From the NCBI GenBank assembly GCA_947044365.1, contig OX345638.1, positions 6,953,201 through 7,017,200 of the forward strand: 64,000 nucleotides of DNA, read 5' to 3'. A program made the translations under genes and the position numbers. This DNA is from Petrosia ficiformis (Eukaryota; Porifera; Demospongiae; Haplosclerida; Petrosiidae). This document shows, piece by piece, positions 20,601 through 31,700 of this stretch; position 1 is the stretch's first letter; each line of letters opens with the position of its first letter. Under the pieces are notes generated by a model. That model was not told where the DNA came from, did not search any database, and saw only the letters and a list, made by a program, of their open reading frames with translations.

Positions 20601-22090
20601 GCTTTCCCATGGGTTCAAACTATACATGTATATTTATATTCTTGCATCACCTACGTGAAGCAAGTATGCATTGTATACATAGTTAAGGAAGTTGCCTCAT
20701 TCTGGGGGGCTCTATCAATTAATGGCACGGCATGTAATAGAATGCGTGCTCGAGCTCTACACAGTACTGACCAGCAAGAAGAAAGAAAGCTGCTTGGAGC
20801 TTACATAGAAACTGAAACTAATAGCTAGCTATTCGACCTAAAAAATAATCCTAAAGTTCTACAAGATCCTTTAACCCTTAGAGCACTGAGCCTGTATTTC
20901 AAAATTCTTCCCATTTCCAACACTGGCGACTCTATTGCATATAATGTGGCCATCGTTCACTTTCTCTACCGAAAAACCATCAACTTTTTTTGCCACATTC
21001 AGCAGCTTGTGCCTGACGCCAATTACAAGCATTTGGACAGCTTCGTGTAGCTAGGAACAGACGGCGAACCACGTAGGGGTGAAATGTCACATATATGTGA
21101 CATCAGTGCTCTAAGGGTTAAAAGGTAAGGAGAGTAGATATCATAATAATAACTGCAATAGGCTGTTGTGTTTCAGGCATGATAAAGTTAGCCATGATTA
21201 CTGAATGCTGGACAACACAAAGCAATCATAGGATACCTTTTTCTCTACATATCTTGTTTCTAGTGTTATGAATAACCTCCTGAAAAAAATACTGTTTACT
21301 GTTCTATTTTTGCGATATGAACAGGGTTGTATCTTCATCTACCATTCAAAATGCATAATACCAAACAAATGACTGTAACTTTATGTACAAAATAGCTGAA
21401 TAATGAACATTAAAGTATCAATGCAGGGATGGATCCAGAATGGAATTATGGGGTGTGCTAAGAGGTGTGGGTTGAACGTAAATGGCAGTAGAACTTGAGG
21501 GAAACAGAAAAGTGTTTAAAACTACTGGTCTAGGGACGGAAAACAAGAATTACATTATAAGTTATTTTCTTGTTTAAGTATACTTACTACCTGTATAGCA
21601 GGAATGGCCAAAAAAGGGGGTAGGGCTATAGCTAAATCCACCTCTGCAATGACTATAGAGACTCCTTGACAAAAAAAGTGAAAGGGTTTACAATATGCCT
21701 TCATTATAAGGTCAACTTGCTGTCACCTTTAACATCTTGCATTTCATACCTTTTTCCAATGTTGCCTGAAGTTCTAAAATGTTGTTGATATGAAATGCTG
21801 TAGGAAGGCCAACTACTCCACTGTCAGGAAGTTGTGTAATACAGTGACATGAAGGACACTTTACAACATATCTGTCCTGCTGTGTTAATGATAACATAAA
21901 TATCTTTAGCAGTGTAGCCATAGTAATCACATACCTCTAGTTCTTGTGGTAATTGTTCAATACAAGTTGTACAAAATGAATGATGACAAATTAGCACTTT
22001 TGGATTAATATATCTCTGCAAACAGACACCGCAGGTTATATTCTCTTCCAATTTCCGTTTGAATCCTGTAGTAGGAGTTTGTTCAGCCAT
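12559..22090 (-). CDS. RING / Death-like / ROC-COR gene, copy 1 (eight exons recognised)
   Basis: Exons 21935-22090, 21750-21879, 19833-19882, 19427-19487, 18310-18639, 17883-18056, 16501-16545 and 12559-14625 join in one open frame of 1004 codons plus one base. The start is the ATG at 22090, directly before the RING. Domains: C3HC4 RING at residues 20-63 (ligands C20, C23, C35, H37, C40, C43, C60, C63), Death-like domain at about 155-240, a Ser/Thr/Gln-rich linker, then ROC from about 330 with Walker A GASGVGKTS at 341-349 and DSGGQ, then COR. The last exon ends in phase 1 without a stop, so a downstream exon is required; the next phase-compatible one is 9629-11836. If so, the product would have 1973 residues and two ROC-COR modules. 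The RING suggests ubiquitin-ligase activity, the Death-like domain homotypic signalling, and the ROC a nucleotide switch. Confidence 0.75.
15313..15390 (-). repeat. tRNA-derived SINE head
   Basis: The minus strand reads AACTCAGATGATAGAGCA (box A-like) and, about 30 nt on, GGTCTTGGGTTCCAACACC (box B-like), the spacing of a pol III internal promoter. It is too diverged for a functional tRNA. A copy lies at about 57978-58055 in the duplicate. Confidence 0.55.
15450..15955. repeat. MITE with ACTTGTCC-rich inverted termini
   Basis: The left end GGGTTCGAATTTAGCACTTG and following CACTTGTCC repeats are inverted at the right end (GGACAAGTGGATTAG ... AATTCGAACTC). The 99-codon frame inside (15553-15852) has no recognisable domain and is identical in the duplicate at 58218-58517, as expected from duplication rather than selection. 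Confidence 0.65.
16178..16255 (+). repeat. tRNA-derived SINE head
   Basis: Reads TAGCTCAAATGATAGAACA (box A-like). An anticodon-like arm follows: TCTGA, loop CTAGCAA, TCAGA. Box B-like GGTTTCAAACC comes next. The arm would carry AGC as anticodon, suggesting tRNA-Ala ancestry. The acceptor stem is absent, so it is not a functional tRNA. Confidence 0.55.
16501..16545 (-). CDS. Short linker exon, copy 1
   Basis: 45 nt, phase 1 at both ends; acceptor TTTACAG, donor AAG/GTATAC. It encodes MSSSDTKKQGTTQQ. Present in copy 3 (59166-59210) but replaced by a different linker exon in copy 2 (31290-31352). Confidence 0.65.
17883..18056 (-). CDS. Linker exon, copy 1
   Basis: 174 nt, phase 1 at both ends; acceptor AAACAG, donor CAG/GTAATA. 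It encodes a proline/serine-rich start (LGYPPPLSGSVAIHVLPSS) then a polar helix around DDKNMLENLKKQ. The larger open frame reaching down to 17647 reads into an intronic inverted repeat and is not coding. Confidence 0.65.
18310..18639 (-). CDS. Death-like domain exon, copy 1
   Basis: 330 nt, phase 1 at both ends; acceptor GTCATAG, donor TAG/GTAAGT. After a short lead comes HVPHLLGLIPNPDKLAKQL, SYGLISEKIKDEM, RLLNEVQHVLELSS and MLKSFCYILKEQDDPALNGV. The L-x-x-Y-G-L-I helix turn and the closing F-C-x-x-L-K-x-Q-x-x-P motif are shared with the exon at 54662-54955. The length and helix spacing fit the CARD/DED/Death superfamily. Confidence 0.7.
19427..19487 (-). CDS. Acidic linker exon, copy 1
   Basis: 61 nt, phase 0 in, phase 1 out. 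It encodes SRQPEPLKVKPTEDISEEEQ. Identical in the two other copies (34647-34707 and 62414-62474). Confidence 0.6.
19833..19882 (-). CDS. Linker exon after RING, copy 1
   Basis: 50 nt, phase 1 in, phase 0 out; acceptor TTTACAG, donor ATG/GTATGT. It encodes ENVGDKTLHDTLQTTM and connects the RING exons to the acidic linker. Confidence 0.55.
19981..20400. repeat. Repeat with CAGKGCTGCA ends and poly-G/poly-C tracts
   Basis: Left end CAGTGCTGCATACAG and right end TGCAGCCCTG are inverted. Interior G and C tracts differ in length among the copies at 35724-36176 and 62947-63381, so they are mutating by slippage. All three copies hold it, so it predates the duplications. Confidence 0.5.
20590..21245. 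repeat. MITE family M1 copy, carrying a nested TTAA-flanked element
   Basis: Left end GATTGCTTTCCCATGGGTTC and right end AAAGCAATCATAGGATACC mark the M1 ends in reverse orientation. The same element lies at 36366-36990 in copy 2. Confidence 0.65.
20875..21117. repeat. piggyBac-like MITE with TTAA target duplication
   Basis: CCCTTAGAGCACTGA at the left and TCAGTGCTCTAAGGG at the right are perfect inverted repeats, each next to TTAA (20871-20874 and 21118-21121). TTAA duplication with CCC-starting termini is the piggyBac hallmark. In copy 2 the left end is truncated (about 36625). Confidence 0.8.
21750..21879 (-). CDS. RING exon 2, copy 1
   Basis: 130 nt, phase 0 in, phase 1 out; acceptor AACACAG, donor AAG/GTATGA. 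It supplies the last two zinc ligands (KCPSC) and a helical extension VVGLPTAFHINNILELQATL, similar to the segment after the RING in TRIM proteins. No B-box follows. Confidence 0.75.
21935..22090 (-). CDS. RING exon 1 with start codon, copy 1
   Basis: 52 codons, ATG at 22090, donor GAG/GTATGT. The zinc-ligand pattern is TCGVC, then ICHHSFCTTC, and the remaining CxxC comes from the next exon. Upstream are a GCGC-rich stretch (22148-22165) and no TATA box that I can support. Confidence 0.8.
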
Positions 22091-22294
22091 CAATCCAGGT
22101 GTGTACACCGTTTGGCTTTGGAAAGGGGTGGCAAACTGGCAATATGCAGCGCCCGCGCGCGCGCAGTGCTGTAGACACCACGCCCTCAAAATTATTTCCT
22201 TAAAAGATACGGTAAGTTGACACTTGTGACATGACAATGTGATCATGGACTATGTATCAATGGCTGTTTATAAACAAGAAGCGTTCCTCTCGAA

Positions 22295-22423
22295 CTAAAG
22301 ACAGGGAGCCAAAGGAGTCCAGATATCTGTAAGATCTTCTTGAGTAGCAAAGATTTCTTGGGGTGTGTTTATAGCCTCCTCTGTGTTTGGGGTGGTCTTT
22401 TTTGTGTCACTTTCAAGAGCCAT
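22295..22423 (-). CDS. Conserved 42-codon ORF in the divergent promoter
   Basis: ATG at 22423 to TAG at 22295 encodes an acidic, Thr-rich peptide (MALESDTKKTTPNTEEAI...). It is unchanged in copy 2 (38301-38429) and broken by a transposon in the fourth copy (about 43840-44650). It could be an upstream ORF, a 5' exon of the RING gene, or chance. No domain recognised. Confidence 0.3.
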   Translation of the reverse strand: MALESDTKKTTPNTEEAINTPQEIFATQEDLTDIWTPLAPCL

Positions 22424-22434
22424 TTGAAAAAATA

Positions 22435-24712
22435 ATGGATTCTATTGATTTGTCAAAACTTAGGGTGAGTTCATAATACTATGTTAAACTAGAATGTATG
22501 TAATTATAAATTATATAATAAGTAGTAATACACTAATAATGAGATGTTTTGAGTTATCGAATAATAATATGATCATAATTAACCTCTAAACACTCATTGT
22601 TTTGCTATTTTCTACAAAATATGTACTAAATTTGTATTTAAATTCGTAGCTTCTCTTCATGGATGCCAAATTTAGTATAAAAATAAAATAAAATTTTAAA
22701 AATTTAGTATATTATGTTATCTGTTTATGGAAGAATTTGGAACCATTCTTAAAAATCTGAGCAGCTACCATTCTAATAGACCACACCCACTAATTAAAAT
22801 ATAGAACTTATAATTATGTCAACACATACGAAAATTGAACATTTAAGGAAGTATTTTTCAATCAAGTGTTCACTATTTGGGTGTTTTGTACAGGAATCCA
22901 ATGAAATCCACCATCTTAGAACCCGACTTGTCATTGCTATTCATGAATACCAAATTTCGGTACAAAACAATTAACTACACTATATATGTAGCAACTGTTT
23001 ATACCAGGGCTACAATGAAGCTTTTTTCAGTATTTCTTTGCTTAAAAATGAATATTCTCACGTGGTTTTAGATAAAATATTAATTATTAGTTCACCATTC
23101 ACTGTAACTAACTACTATATACTGTATATTTATGACACCAGCGTTATTAACACCTTGCCAACATAGGCAGAGGTTACTGTAATAATTATTAAGTTTCAAA
23201 CTAGCTTTGAAACTCATACAATGTTATACTCCTTTGCCATTGTAAGGAGTCTGGTGGCTCAGATTGTAAGAGCAGAAACAAAACACATGTAACTTTTAAG
23301 AAAATTAAATGGTAGCAGAAGAGGTTTCTTGGCTTGTAGATCATAGAACGTATAATATGGTGGTATAATTTCCCTGGTTGTAGGTGGTCTGGGGGCATGC
23401 CCCCACAGTAAAATTTTGATTTGGACCCAAAAAATGGCAATCTGGGAGTTATTATAGTCATACCAGCTCTTTAACTACATATATAAAGTACTACTTGATA
23501 CTATGTATAAATGAATACCTTTCTTGCCAAAACTGGAAGTAAGCCATCAAACAGTCATTACCATGTTGGTATGTGTAATTTAGGGAGGGCGCCGACTCAC
23601 CTATCTAATTATCACTGTGCCACTGGGATTCAGTTGATAATTGGGTGTGGCTCATATACACAGAACAAGAAAATTGGTTATCCATACAAAAGTCACTAAT
23701 AATATTGTACTATTAATAATTAACCTCTTTTGTTATTACATGATTGTATTAAAATGTTTAAAATCTTTATTACAGATGTGAGAAGGATTCTCCAGTGATT
23801 CTATTTACTCCTGTAAAATCTGAACAATCTCCTAAGAATGAAAAGGAGACAGATGTGGGTGTGACAACAAAAAGAAATAAACAGATAAAAGATCTCTAGA
23901 GGATTACAACAGGTATGAGAATATTGTCATGTGACATACATGTACATGTATAGTATCAGTCATGTGACTTGTAGTATCAAATGTCTATAATATGCTGTTA
24001 TAGTTATTTGTATTGTTGCTTTATCACATTCAAAAAACCATACCCATTTTAATGTGTGTGTGGGAAGCCAACAAACTGTCTGGAGTAAAATGTTTATGAT
24101 CTTGTACAAAATGGCAAATGGCAACCTTTTGAATAACAAAAGTACCAGTTTTCCCAGAGCTAGTTAAACAAGATATATGGAAAAAATAGTATCCCTATGA
24201 CTGCTTTGTGGTGTTCACCTGTCCGGCATTCAGTAATCATGGCTGACTTTATCATGCCTGAAACACAACAGCCTATTATAGTTATTATTTTGATTATTAC
24301 CTTTTAAAAGACCTTGTAGAACTTTAGGAATATATTTCAGGTAGAATAGCTAGCTATTAGTTTCAGTTTCTACATTTCTTTCTTCCTTTCTGCTGGTCTG
24401 TAAGCTCAAGCACATTCTACATGTATTGCACACCATCCACACTAATTGACAAAGCCCCCTGAAATGACACAAGTTTCTTAAGTATGTATACAACGCATAC
24501 TTGTGTAAGCGACACTAGAATATAAATAAATAAATATATAATTATGTATGTATACATTAAACCCTGTGCAACGCATTTATAAGGATGGCCCTACGGGTCA
24601 CAAAAATTCGAATTTTTGAATCTTTACTATTTCTCTACAGGAAGAATGTAGTGAAGAGTCTAAACAGCACAAAAAGAAGAAAAAGAAACACAAGAAAAAT
24701 GATGATGATTAA
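22435..24712 (+). CDS. Small plus-strand gene, incompletely resolved
   Basis: A first exon 22435-22464 (MDSIDLSKLR, donor AGG/GTGAGT) can be joined in phase 0 to 22894-22959 (ESNEIHHLRTRLVIAIHEYQ..., acceptor TTTTGTACAG). Further plausible exons are 23776-23910 (KDSPVILFTPVKSEQSPK) and a terminal exon 24641-24712 with a lysine-rich tail and DDD before TAA. The third exon does not match the phase of the second without an extra exon, and its frame meets a stop before the donor. I do not recognise the family; the basic tail would suit a nuclear protein. The first exon begins 345 bp from the RING start on the other strand, so the two share a promoter region. Confidence 0.35.
24178..24604. repeat. 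MITE family M1 copy
   Basis: Runs from GTATCCCTATGACTGCTTTG to GGATGGCCCTACGGG, ending about 40 bp before the terminal exon of the plus-strand gene. The right terminus is diverged (GCATTTATAAGGATGG). Confidence 0.65.
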
Positions 24713-25067
24713 AACTCTTATTTCTAAACACTTTATTAATCATCTCCTAAAGAACATCGTCTCTTTTCAATATTTTTAGAGTCTAATTTCAGAATATTAT
24801 TTTGTAAGGAATATATAATGAATTTCCACAGACTAGTGCTATGTTGTGCACTGGATAAAGATATATTCAATTTTGTTTCTGGGTGGAGCAATAACACATC
24901 TTCAATATGATTGAAACTTTCTCTAAAACGCGAGCAAAACCATTTTGTAAAAATTGTAAATCTTCTCCCTGCTCAGCTATTGTCTTGGTTTTTGAAATAA
25001 TTATTGTTAAGAAAAAGAATTATCATAAAATTAATAATAGAAAAAATAGTTTGCTATCGGCCTATCA

Positions 25068-25423
25068 CTAGTCGCCTAAAGGTATAAAATCCGGCTTCTG
25101 TATATACTGGTCAATCACTTCTTGCTTTTTAAGGTACTCTTGAACATTCACAGCAATGTTTTTCAATTGCATTTTTTTTAATATGTGTATCACGTTTTCC
25201 CATGTTACTGGTGAACTATGTGACTCAATCCACGTCTTCAAAACAGTCTCCAATCTTTCCCAATTTTCTAAACTGTTATTATGTTTTAAAGATTCACGTG
25301 TATTATCATCAATGTTCAATTCCATTGCAAATCGATCCCATCTTGGACAGTAATCTCTAACTAAATCAAAAACATCCTTGCGTTCAGGAGACTTTTGTAG
25401 TATTCGAATGTTGCCTGGTCGAT
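25068..25423 (-). CDS. Terminal exon encoding Death domain, copy 2
   Basis: 118 codons including stop; acceptor TTTTTCAG. Pattern: KDVFDLVRDYCPRWDRFAME, LNIDDNTRESL, ENWERLETVLKTWIES, SPVTWENVIHILKKM and NIAVNVQEYL. The W-x-x-F-A-x-x-L and T-W-x-x-(I/L) motifs are diagnostic for Death domains. A short polar tail follows. Confidence 0.85.
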
Positions 25424-28400
25424 CTGAAAAAAATTGGTTGAGAAAATACTATTATAGCATTCTCATCTGCAAACTATTTTAGTCAATACCCATGGAGTGC
25501 TATTGGGGTCAAAATAGTATTTAAAATGTTTGCGTTATGTGGTGAATATATAAATCAACGTATTTATAAATTACATTGACGTATTTAATAAACATGTTGA
25601 CTTATTTGTAAATACATCGACGTACTTATATATACTGCAACGTACTTATAAATCTCTCCCGACACAAACAACATGGATGATAACCCTAACAATCCCAGGG
25701 CCTAAACTGGGGGGGTGAAGCCCCACCAGACGCCCACAGTTTGTAAATAGTAAATACGTTGCGGTATATATAAGTACGTCGATGTATTTACAAATAAGTC
25801 AACGTATTTATTAAATACTATTTTGACCTCAATGGCACTCCATAAATACCTACATGTATAGGTGTGCATCAATGAAAACAATGAAGTGTAGGAACATGCA
25901 ACTCCCACGTAAATAATTAACAAGAAAAATGTGTCTATAATGCTTTGTGATTACTATGTGTATCAAATATTGCTGATGGCACTGGTATCTACCTTTCTGT
26001 GTACTCAAATACTGGGGTCTGAAGAGCTACATGTAAGTGTAACTCCAGTCTAGGTACACAGATCTTTGATGAAACTGAAGTACTCTTTCAAGGTTCTAAA
26101 TGATGACCTCCTCGTGTCTGTAACTCTTGCATTAATTGACCAAACCCCTTGGAATGACGTAACTTATATGTGACCAAAAAACCACACTTGTGACACATAA
26201 TCAAACACTTGTTATTCAGCCATTTTATAAAGGACACCAATGATATTTGGTATCTAGGAGAAGCACTAATTGGTTTTCCTGTTTGCCATATTTCATTGGC
26301 TTCATGTAAAAATGGCTGAATAGCAAGTGTTTGAAGGTAAGCATTTGTTATTATGCGCCACAAGTGTGGTTTTCCAAAATTGGGTCACATATATAAATAC
26401 CGTAGAATCTCGAATATAGGCGGGATCCGACTATAAGTGTATACTTTCTTACAAGTGCATATCAGCTTCCTTTATTTAACACTTGAATAAAAGCGGATTG
26501 AGCCGACCATAGCGACCGATAGCTCGATATTATCCTACAATTGGAGACCAGACTAACTTGTATACATGATGTCCTCTTACTACACCAGAAAAAAACGAAG
26601 CTCTCATCCTCCTTACCCGGTATTCTAACAGTGTTTCCCCAGGATAAATACTAAGGATGGGGGAGTGCATCAGTGGTACATCATTGATTAGTTATATACA
26701 AATTTATGTATTATACTAATACATTCGTTATGTTGTATAACAAGGAAGTTACATGACAAGGAGAAACAGTGGAATTACAGAATTACAGAATTGGCAGAAA
26801 TGATTACATTGTACATTACATATCCAACTGTCATTTCCACAATTCTGCTATTTCTAATTCTGCTGTTTCTCCTTCCCCAAAGTTACAGGTATAGAGGAAT
26901 AAATATTAATTATGCTTCTATCTTATGCTTCTATCTGTGCCACTATATTAGTCAATACCGCCCACCCCTACTCCACTGCTAGCTTACATATTACATGATT
27001 AGCAGTTACCCCTTCATAGCAAAATCAAAGAAATGGCTCAATATGTTTTGATATTGAAAGTAACTTATCACAGCCACAAGAAATTCTACTACACTAATCA
27101 AAGTAACATACATTTTAGCCTTACTCAATCAATATATATCGAAAAAACATAAAATTAATATATGACAAGGCTGGCTCTAAGTATTCCTGTCATGGAAGTC
27201 ACTTCAATTTAATTATATACATGTTTGTAATTACATAATTATATGATAATAACCTGGTGAATACACAATTACACAGGTATCACTTCTCTACATAATAACA
27301 AATCACACAAAATTGTCTATTGGTGGATGAAACAGAGATGTGAAAAAAACCTCTGCCATGGGAATTAAAATTACTAAAAAAATAATTATTCTGAACATAG
27401 TCACAATATTAACAGTGATCAAACTGAAATGTTACCTGATAAAGGTTTGTCATCCACTAATGTTCCAATTGCTATCTGTGGTGAGTTATCTGTGAAATGA
27501 ACACAATTCTAAAAACAGACACACACAAACATACAACACTAGGTTTTAATTAAACGCCCACTGGAGGTTAATTAGGAGACCACAGCACATGGTAGGTACA
27601 TGTTTAAAAGGACGAATAAGAATGGGCCGTTATTTAACTTGAAGGTTTTGTAAGTAAGTTATTATTACATGTATTTACTGATGCATTGGTGAACAGGACT
27701 CTATAAGCATTTTCCAGCAAAGATGCCTTTAACCCTAGTTCTGGTTCCCAAGGCCAGACTATCCATGTCAAATGGTCCTGTAACACCAAAGCATCAAAGC
27801 ATATGTGAATATGTTAAAAGTTAAATACTATTCGTGACACTGCTTTAGCGTTTTGACCAATTAACAAAACTCTGAACCATAGGTAAAATACCAGGCTGGT
27901 CATCTTTCTAAAGCTCAAAGGAAAATCACCATTTCTGTGACATGACAGAAACTTTACACCGTTGGTGCTAGAACTGTGCACTAACACACACACACACACG
28001 CGCGCGCGCACACACATGTATAGACACACACACACAAACACAAACACACACACACACACACACGCACACACACACACAGACACACACACAGACACACACA
28101 CGCACACAGACACACACACACACACACAGCATCTGTGGTCTTACAGTAATTTTAATTATTAATTAACAAACGCCCACCTAAGGTTAATTAATAGACCACA
28201 TGTGTAAAAGCACATGATTTTCAAGGGAATTAGATCTTCTGTAATCCAATGGGAATGGGCCATTATTTAACTTCAAGATTGTGAAAGTAAGTGATTATTA
28301 CATGTATTTACTGATGCATTGGTAAACAGGACTCTGAGCATTTCCAGATACGGATAGAGAGGGAGGGTTGGGATCCCACCAAAGATGTCTTTAACCCCCA

Positions 28401-28667
28401 GTTCTGGACTACCCCTGTCAGGAGTCCAATAACACCAAAGTATCAAAGCATATTAAAGTCAAGATTGTTAAATACTGTTTGTGATACTGCATGCTTTTGA
28501 CCAATAAAGTCCCAAATATAGAAAAGCTCTGAACCATGAGTGAAATACTGGGTTGTCTGACTAAAGCTCAGAGGAGAAACTTTACACTGTTGGTGTTGGA
28601 ATTGGGCACTACCTGCCTCAGTGGTTCAGCTAGCTTGCCCTTTCCACCCAACATGTAAATACACACC

Positions 28668-28732
<65 letters not shown>

Positions 28733-31700
28733 TTTATTTGTTGTATCATCAGTAGGAGAGTAGCATACAAGAAAACAAATGTTACCAACTAAATTGCATG
28801 CAATTATATACTCACCTCTTTCAGGAACAGCTCCATACCAGGCCAAACGAGGCTGCCCTTCAGTATCTTCTACTATCTCATTAGTTGCACAGCACTGAAG
28901 CTGAGTAGGATGATCCTGTGCAACTACAGCTATATGGTTAAGTGGTTCACAAGGACAAGGACAGAAGAAACCTGGCTCAGGTTTGACATTCCCTTTTACA
29001 GCAGCCTCTACCGATTCATGGATGGCACACCTCACTTTTTCTATGTCATCAGGAATTTCGCTAAGTAACTGGATGTAATATGGAGTTTCCATGATGGCAA
29101 ATTTTCCTATCCTCTGGAGTGGTTGAATAATCATAAAGTTCGAATAATTTAATGCATTTCGATTACAAATTATTGACCATTTGTGGGAAAGGAGATGGAC
29201 AATTATGGAACAGAAAAGCCCCATTGGTAAACCTTTTTTGAAGTAAAAAAGCATTGGTGGAATAGTGGATTCAGGAAAGGGATTGATATGTGTAGTATCA
29301 CATACTGGTAGTAGTGCGGGAATGAAGTATTGATCTTCATTTTTTTCGACCTTTACTGCAATAAGAAGATGTTGAAAAATGGCTAGCAATTTCTCCACAA
29401 ACTGAGGGAAACTTTTCAATATGTTTGAACACGTCTCCATCGTTTTGATGAAATCAATGGTAGCAATACCTTCCATAGCTAACAGCTTAATATCTAAATT
29501 GGGGTACTTGTTCACATTGCGTGCGTTACAAATAGTAACCATCAACTCATTGATAATATCAATAAGGCAGTGAATGTTGGCAAATACTATATCATCAGCT
29601 CCTGAATCAGGATAGTACAGCATGGAATTGAAAATATGGAAAAACTTGATAGCACTGACTACTTCTTCATCACTCATACCTAGCTTATGACCGAAAACCT
29701 TGCATAGTGACATATTGAGGACACCACAGCGATTCAAAGCTGCTTTTTGGATGAGAATTTGAAAGCAGTGCCACTTCAAAGGTACTTTGACAATGTATGC
29801 TTGCTCTCGAAGCTTAAGTGCTATTTCTTCTACAACTGGATCATCGAAATTACCTTCCTTTGCTTTTCTGCCATCAACTTCATGCAAGATTTTGCATTGA
29901 GCTTTGTTTTGGTAACAGATTTTTCCTTCCACTGATTTCAAGATATTTACGAGCTTCTCTTCTTTGTCTTCGATACTTTCTGTGTTTCCATCATACTCAT
30001 CTCGATGTGTAGCTATGGCCATAATGCTTAGACTATCAGGAGGCGTGATATATTTGGAGAGAATGCGATCATTTTCGATGATTGCTTTCTGTTGCTGTGA
30101 ACTGGAATTGACCATTACCAGGAGCTGCTTCAGCATTTCCTCCACTTTAGGCGAATGCTCAGTAAAATTGATTTGTCCAGTCTCCAAACACATTTCTGTT
30201 GAAGCTGGCCCAGAGAGATCTTCTGCTAGATTAATCACTAACATGAGGGCTGATGCACACGATAGAAAAGCTGGAAGTAATTTCTGAAATTGAATTTGCC
30301 CTCCACAATCTGTAAAATACAGCCAGCGCTCATGAAGACTCAACTCTTGAGCTTTGATACCTGTACTACACCTGTGATATAGCTCTTGTATAAGAGCAAC
30401 AGCTTTTTCCACATCCTCGGTCTGACCAGGTGTCACTGGGAATTCACTACTAACATCGATATCATTTTGCGATATTTCTTCATCATCTTCATTTAAACGT
30501 GCAGATGCTACTGACAAAGCAATCATTTGTAATTCTGCTAGAATTTTTTCTTCCATGTCTTGATTGTTGACACAAGTCCAGCATTTCCCTGATTTGCCAA
30601 ATCGGCCTACGGACAAAGTGCCAACAGCAATATCTGGAGCTTGAATACAGGGAGTACTGAGTTCCTTGTATGGAAGTGATAAAATGAGGGATTTGAGGGA
30701 TGTTTTACCAGCACGGGCTGCTCCTTGTATGACAGCCTTGGTTATATGTGACTCGACAAAGCCATCTTCCATAGCTTTAACAAAATGCTGTCGATCTATT
30801 GCATCAAAATTATAAAATTAATGAAAAAATATTAATTATGCAGTATATAAAATTATATACATACATGTATTGCCTTAGACAAAGTTACACATTCCACTAA
30901 ATTTTAGTTAACATTTCTCCAGTATGAGCTTGCAGCATACTACATATGATTAGAAGTTACCCAACAAAATAGAAATCCAAGAATTGGGTCAATATGTTTT
31001 GATATTGGAAGCAAATTATCAAACCGAAAAATTGAAAAGAAATTCTACTTCACTAATCGAAGTAACATGTATTTTAACCTTACTATAAATTAAAAGAAAA
31101 AGTTTATTCCAGCAAAAATGAGCTAAATGCATGAAAAGGCTCCTCCAATACTTATTAAGACCAACCACTTTACACTCAAATCTTCCTCCCTCCCCTCTCC
31201 TCCAATCTTCTAATAGCCACAAACAAGAACATTATTGCATTACTGTTAATAGCAATGATTTATGATGTAATCTAGCATAAAGGACTAACCTATTTCTTTA
31301 AAAGGAATAGAGGGTGGAGTTGATTCAGACTGTACAATGCCTTGAGCAGATTCTAAAAAACATAAAAATTAGCTATTAAAAAGGATTAATGATAATTAAA
31401 ATTATAAAATTATGCATCCCCTCATATAGAAAACATACATGTATACTCCCAATCTTTATACATAATTATTGCAACAAGATATATTGAGAAAACAATTGTA
31501 TATAGAGAAAAAAACATCCCTATGATTGCTTTATAAATTTAAGTGAAGATAAACGTATCCCTATGACTGCTTTGTGGTGTCCAGAATTCAGTAATCATGG
31601 CTGACTTTATCAAGCCTGAAACACATCAGCCTATTATAGTTATTATTTTGATTATCTACTCTGTTTACCTTTCAAAGAACCTTGTAGAACTTTAGGAATA

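Noticed and set aside
26088..26363. 91-codon minus-strand frame
   Set aside because: Reads through an M3 MITE with inverted ends.
27814..28162. Open frames rich in VCVC or THTHT on both strands
   Set aside because: They are translations of a CA microsatellite.
28816..30795. NLR/NACHT ATPase interpretation
   Set aside because: The DxxGQ motif, THRD base motif and COR-type blocks fit Roco GTPases; no NACHT Walker B acidic run or winged-helix pattern was seen.
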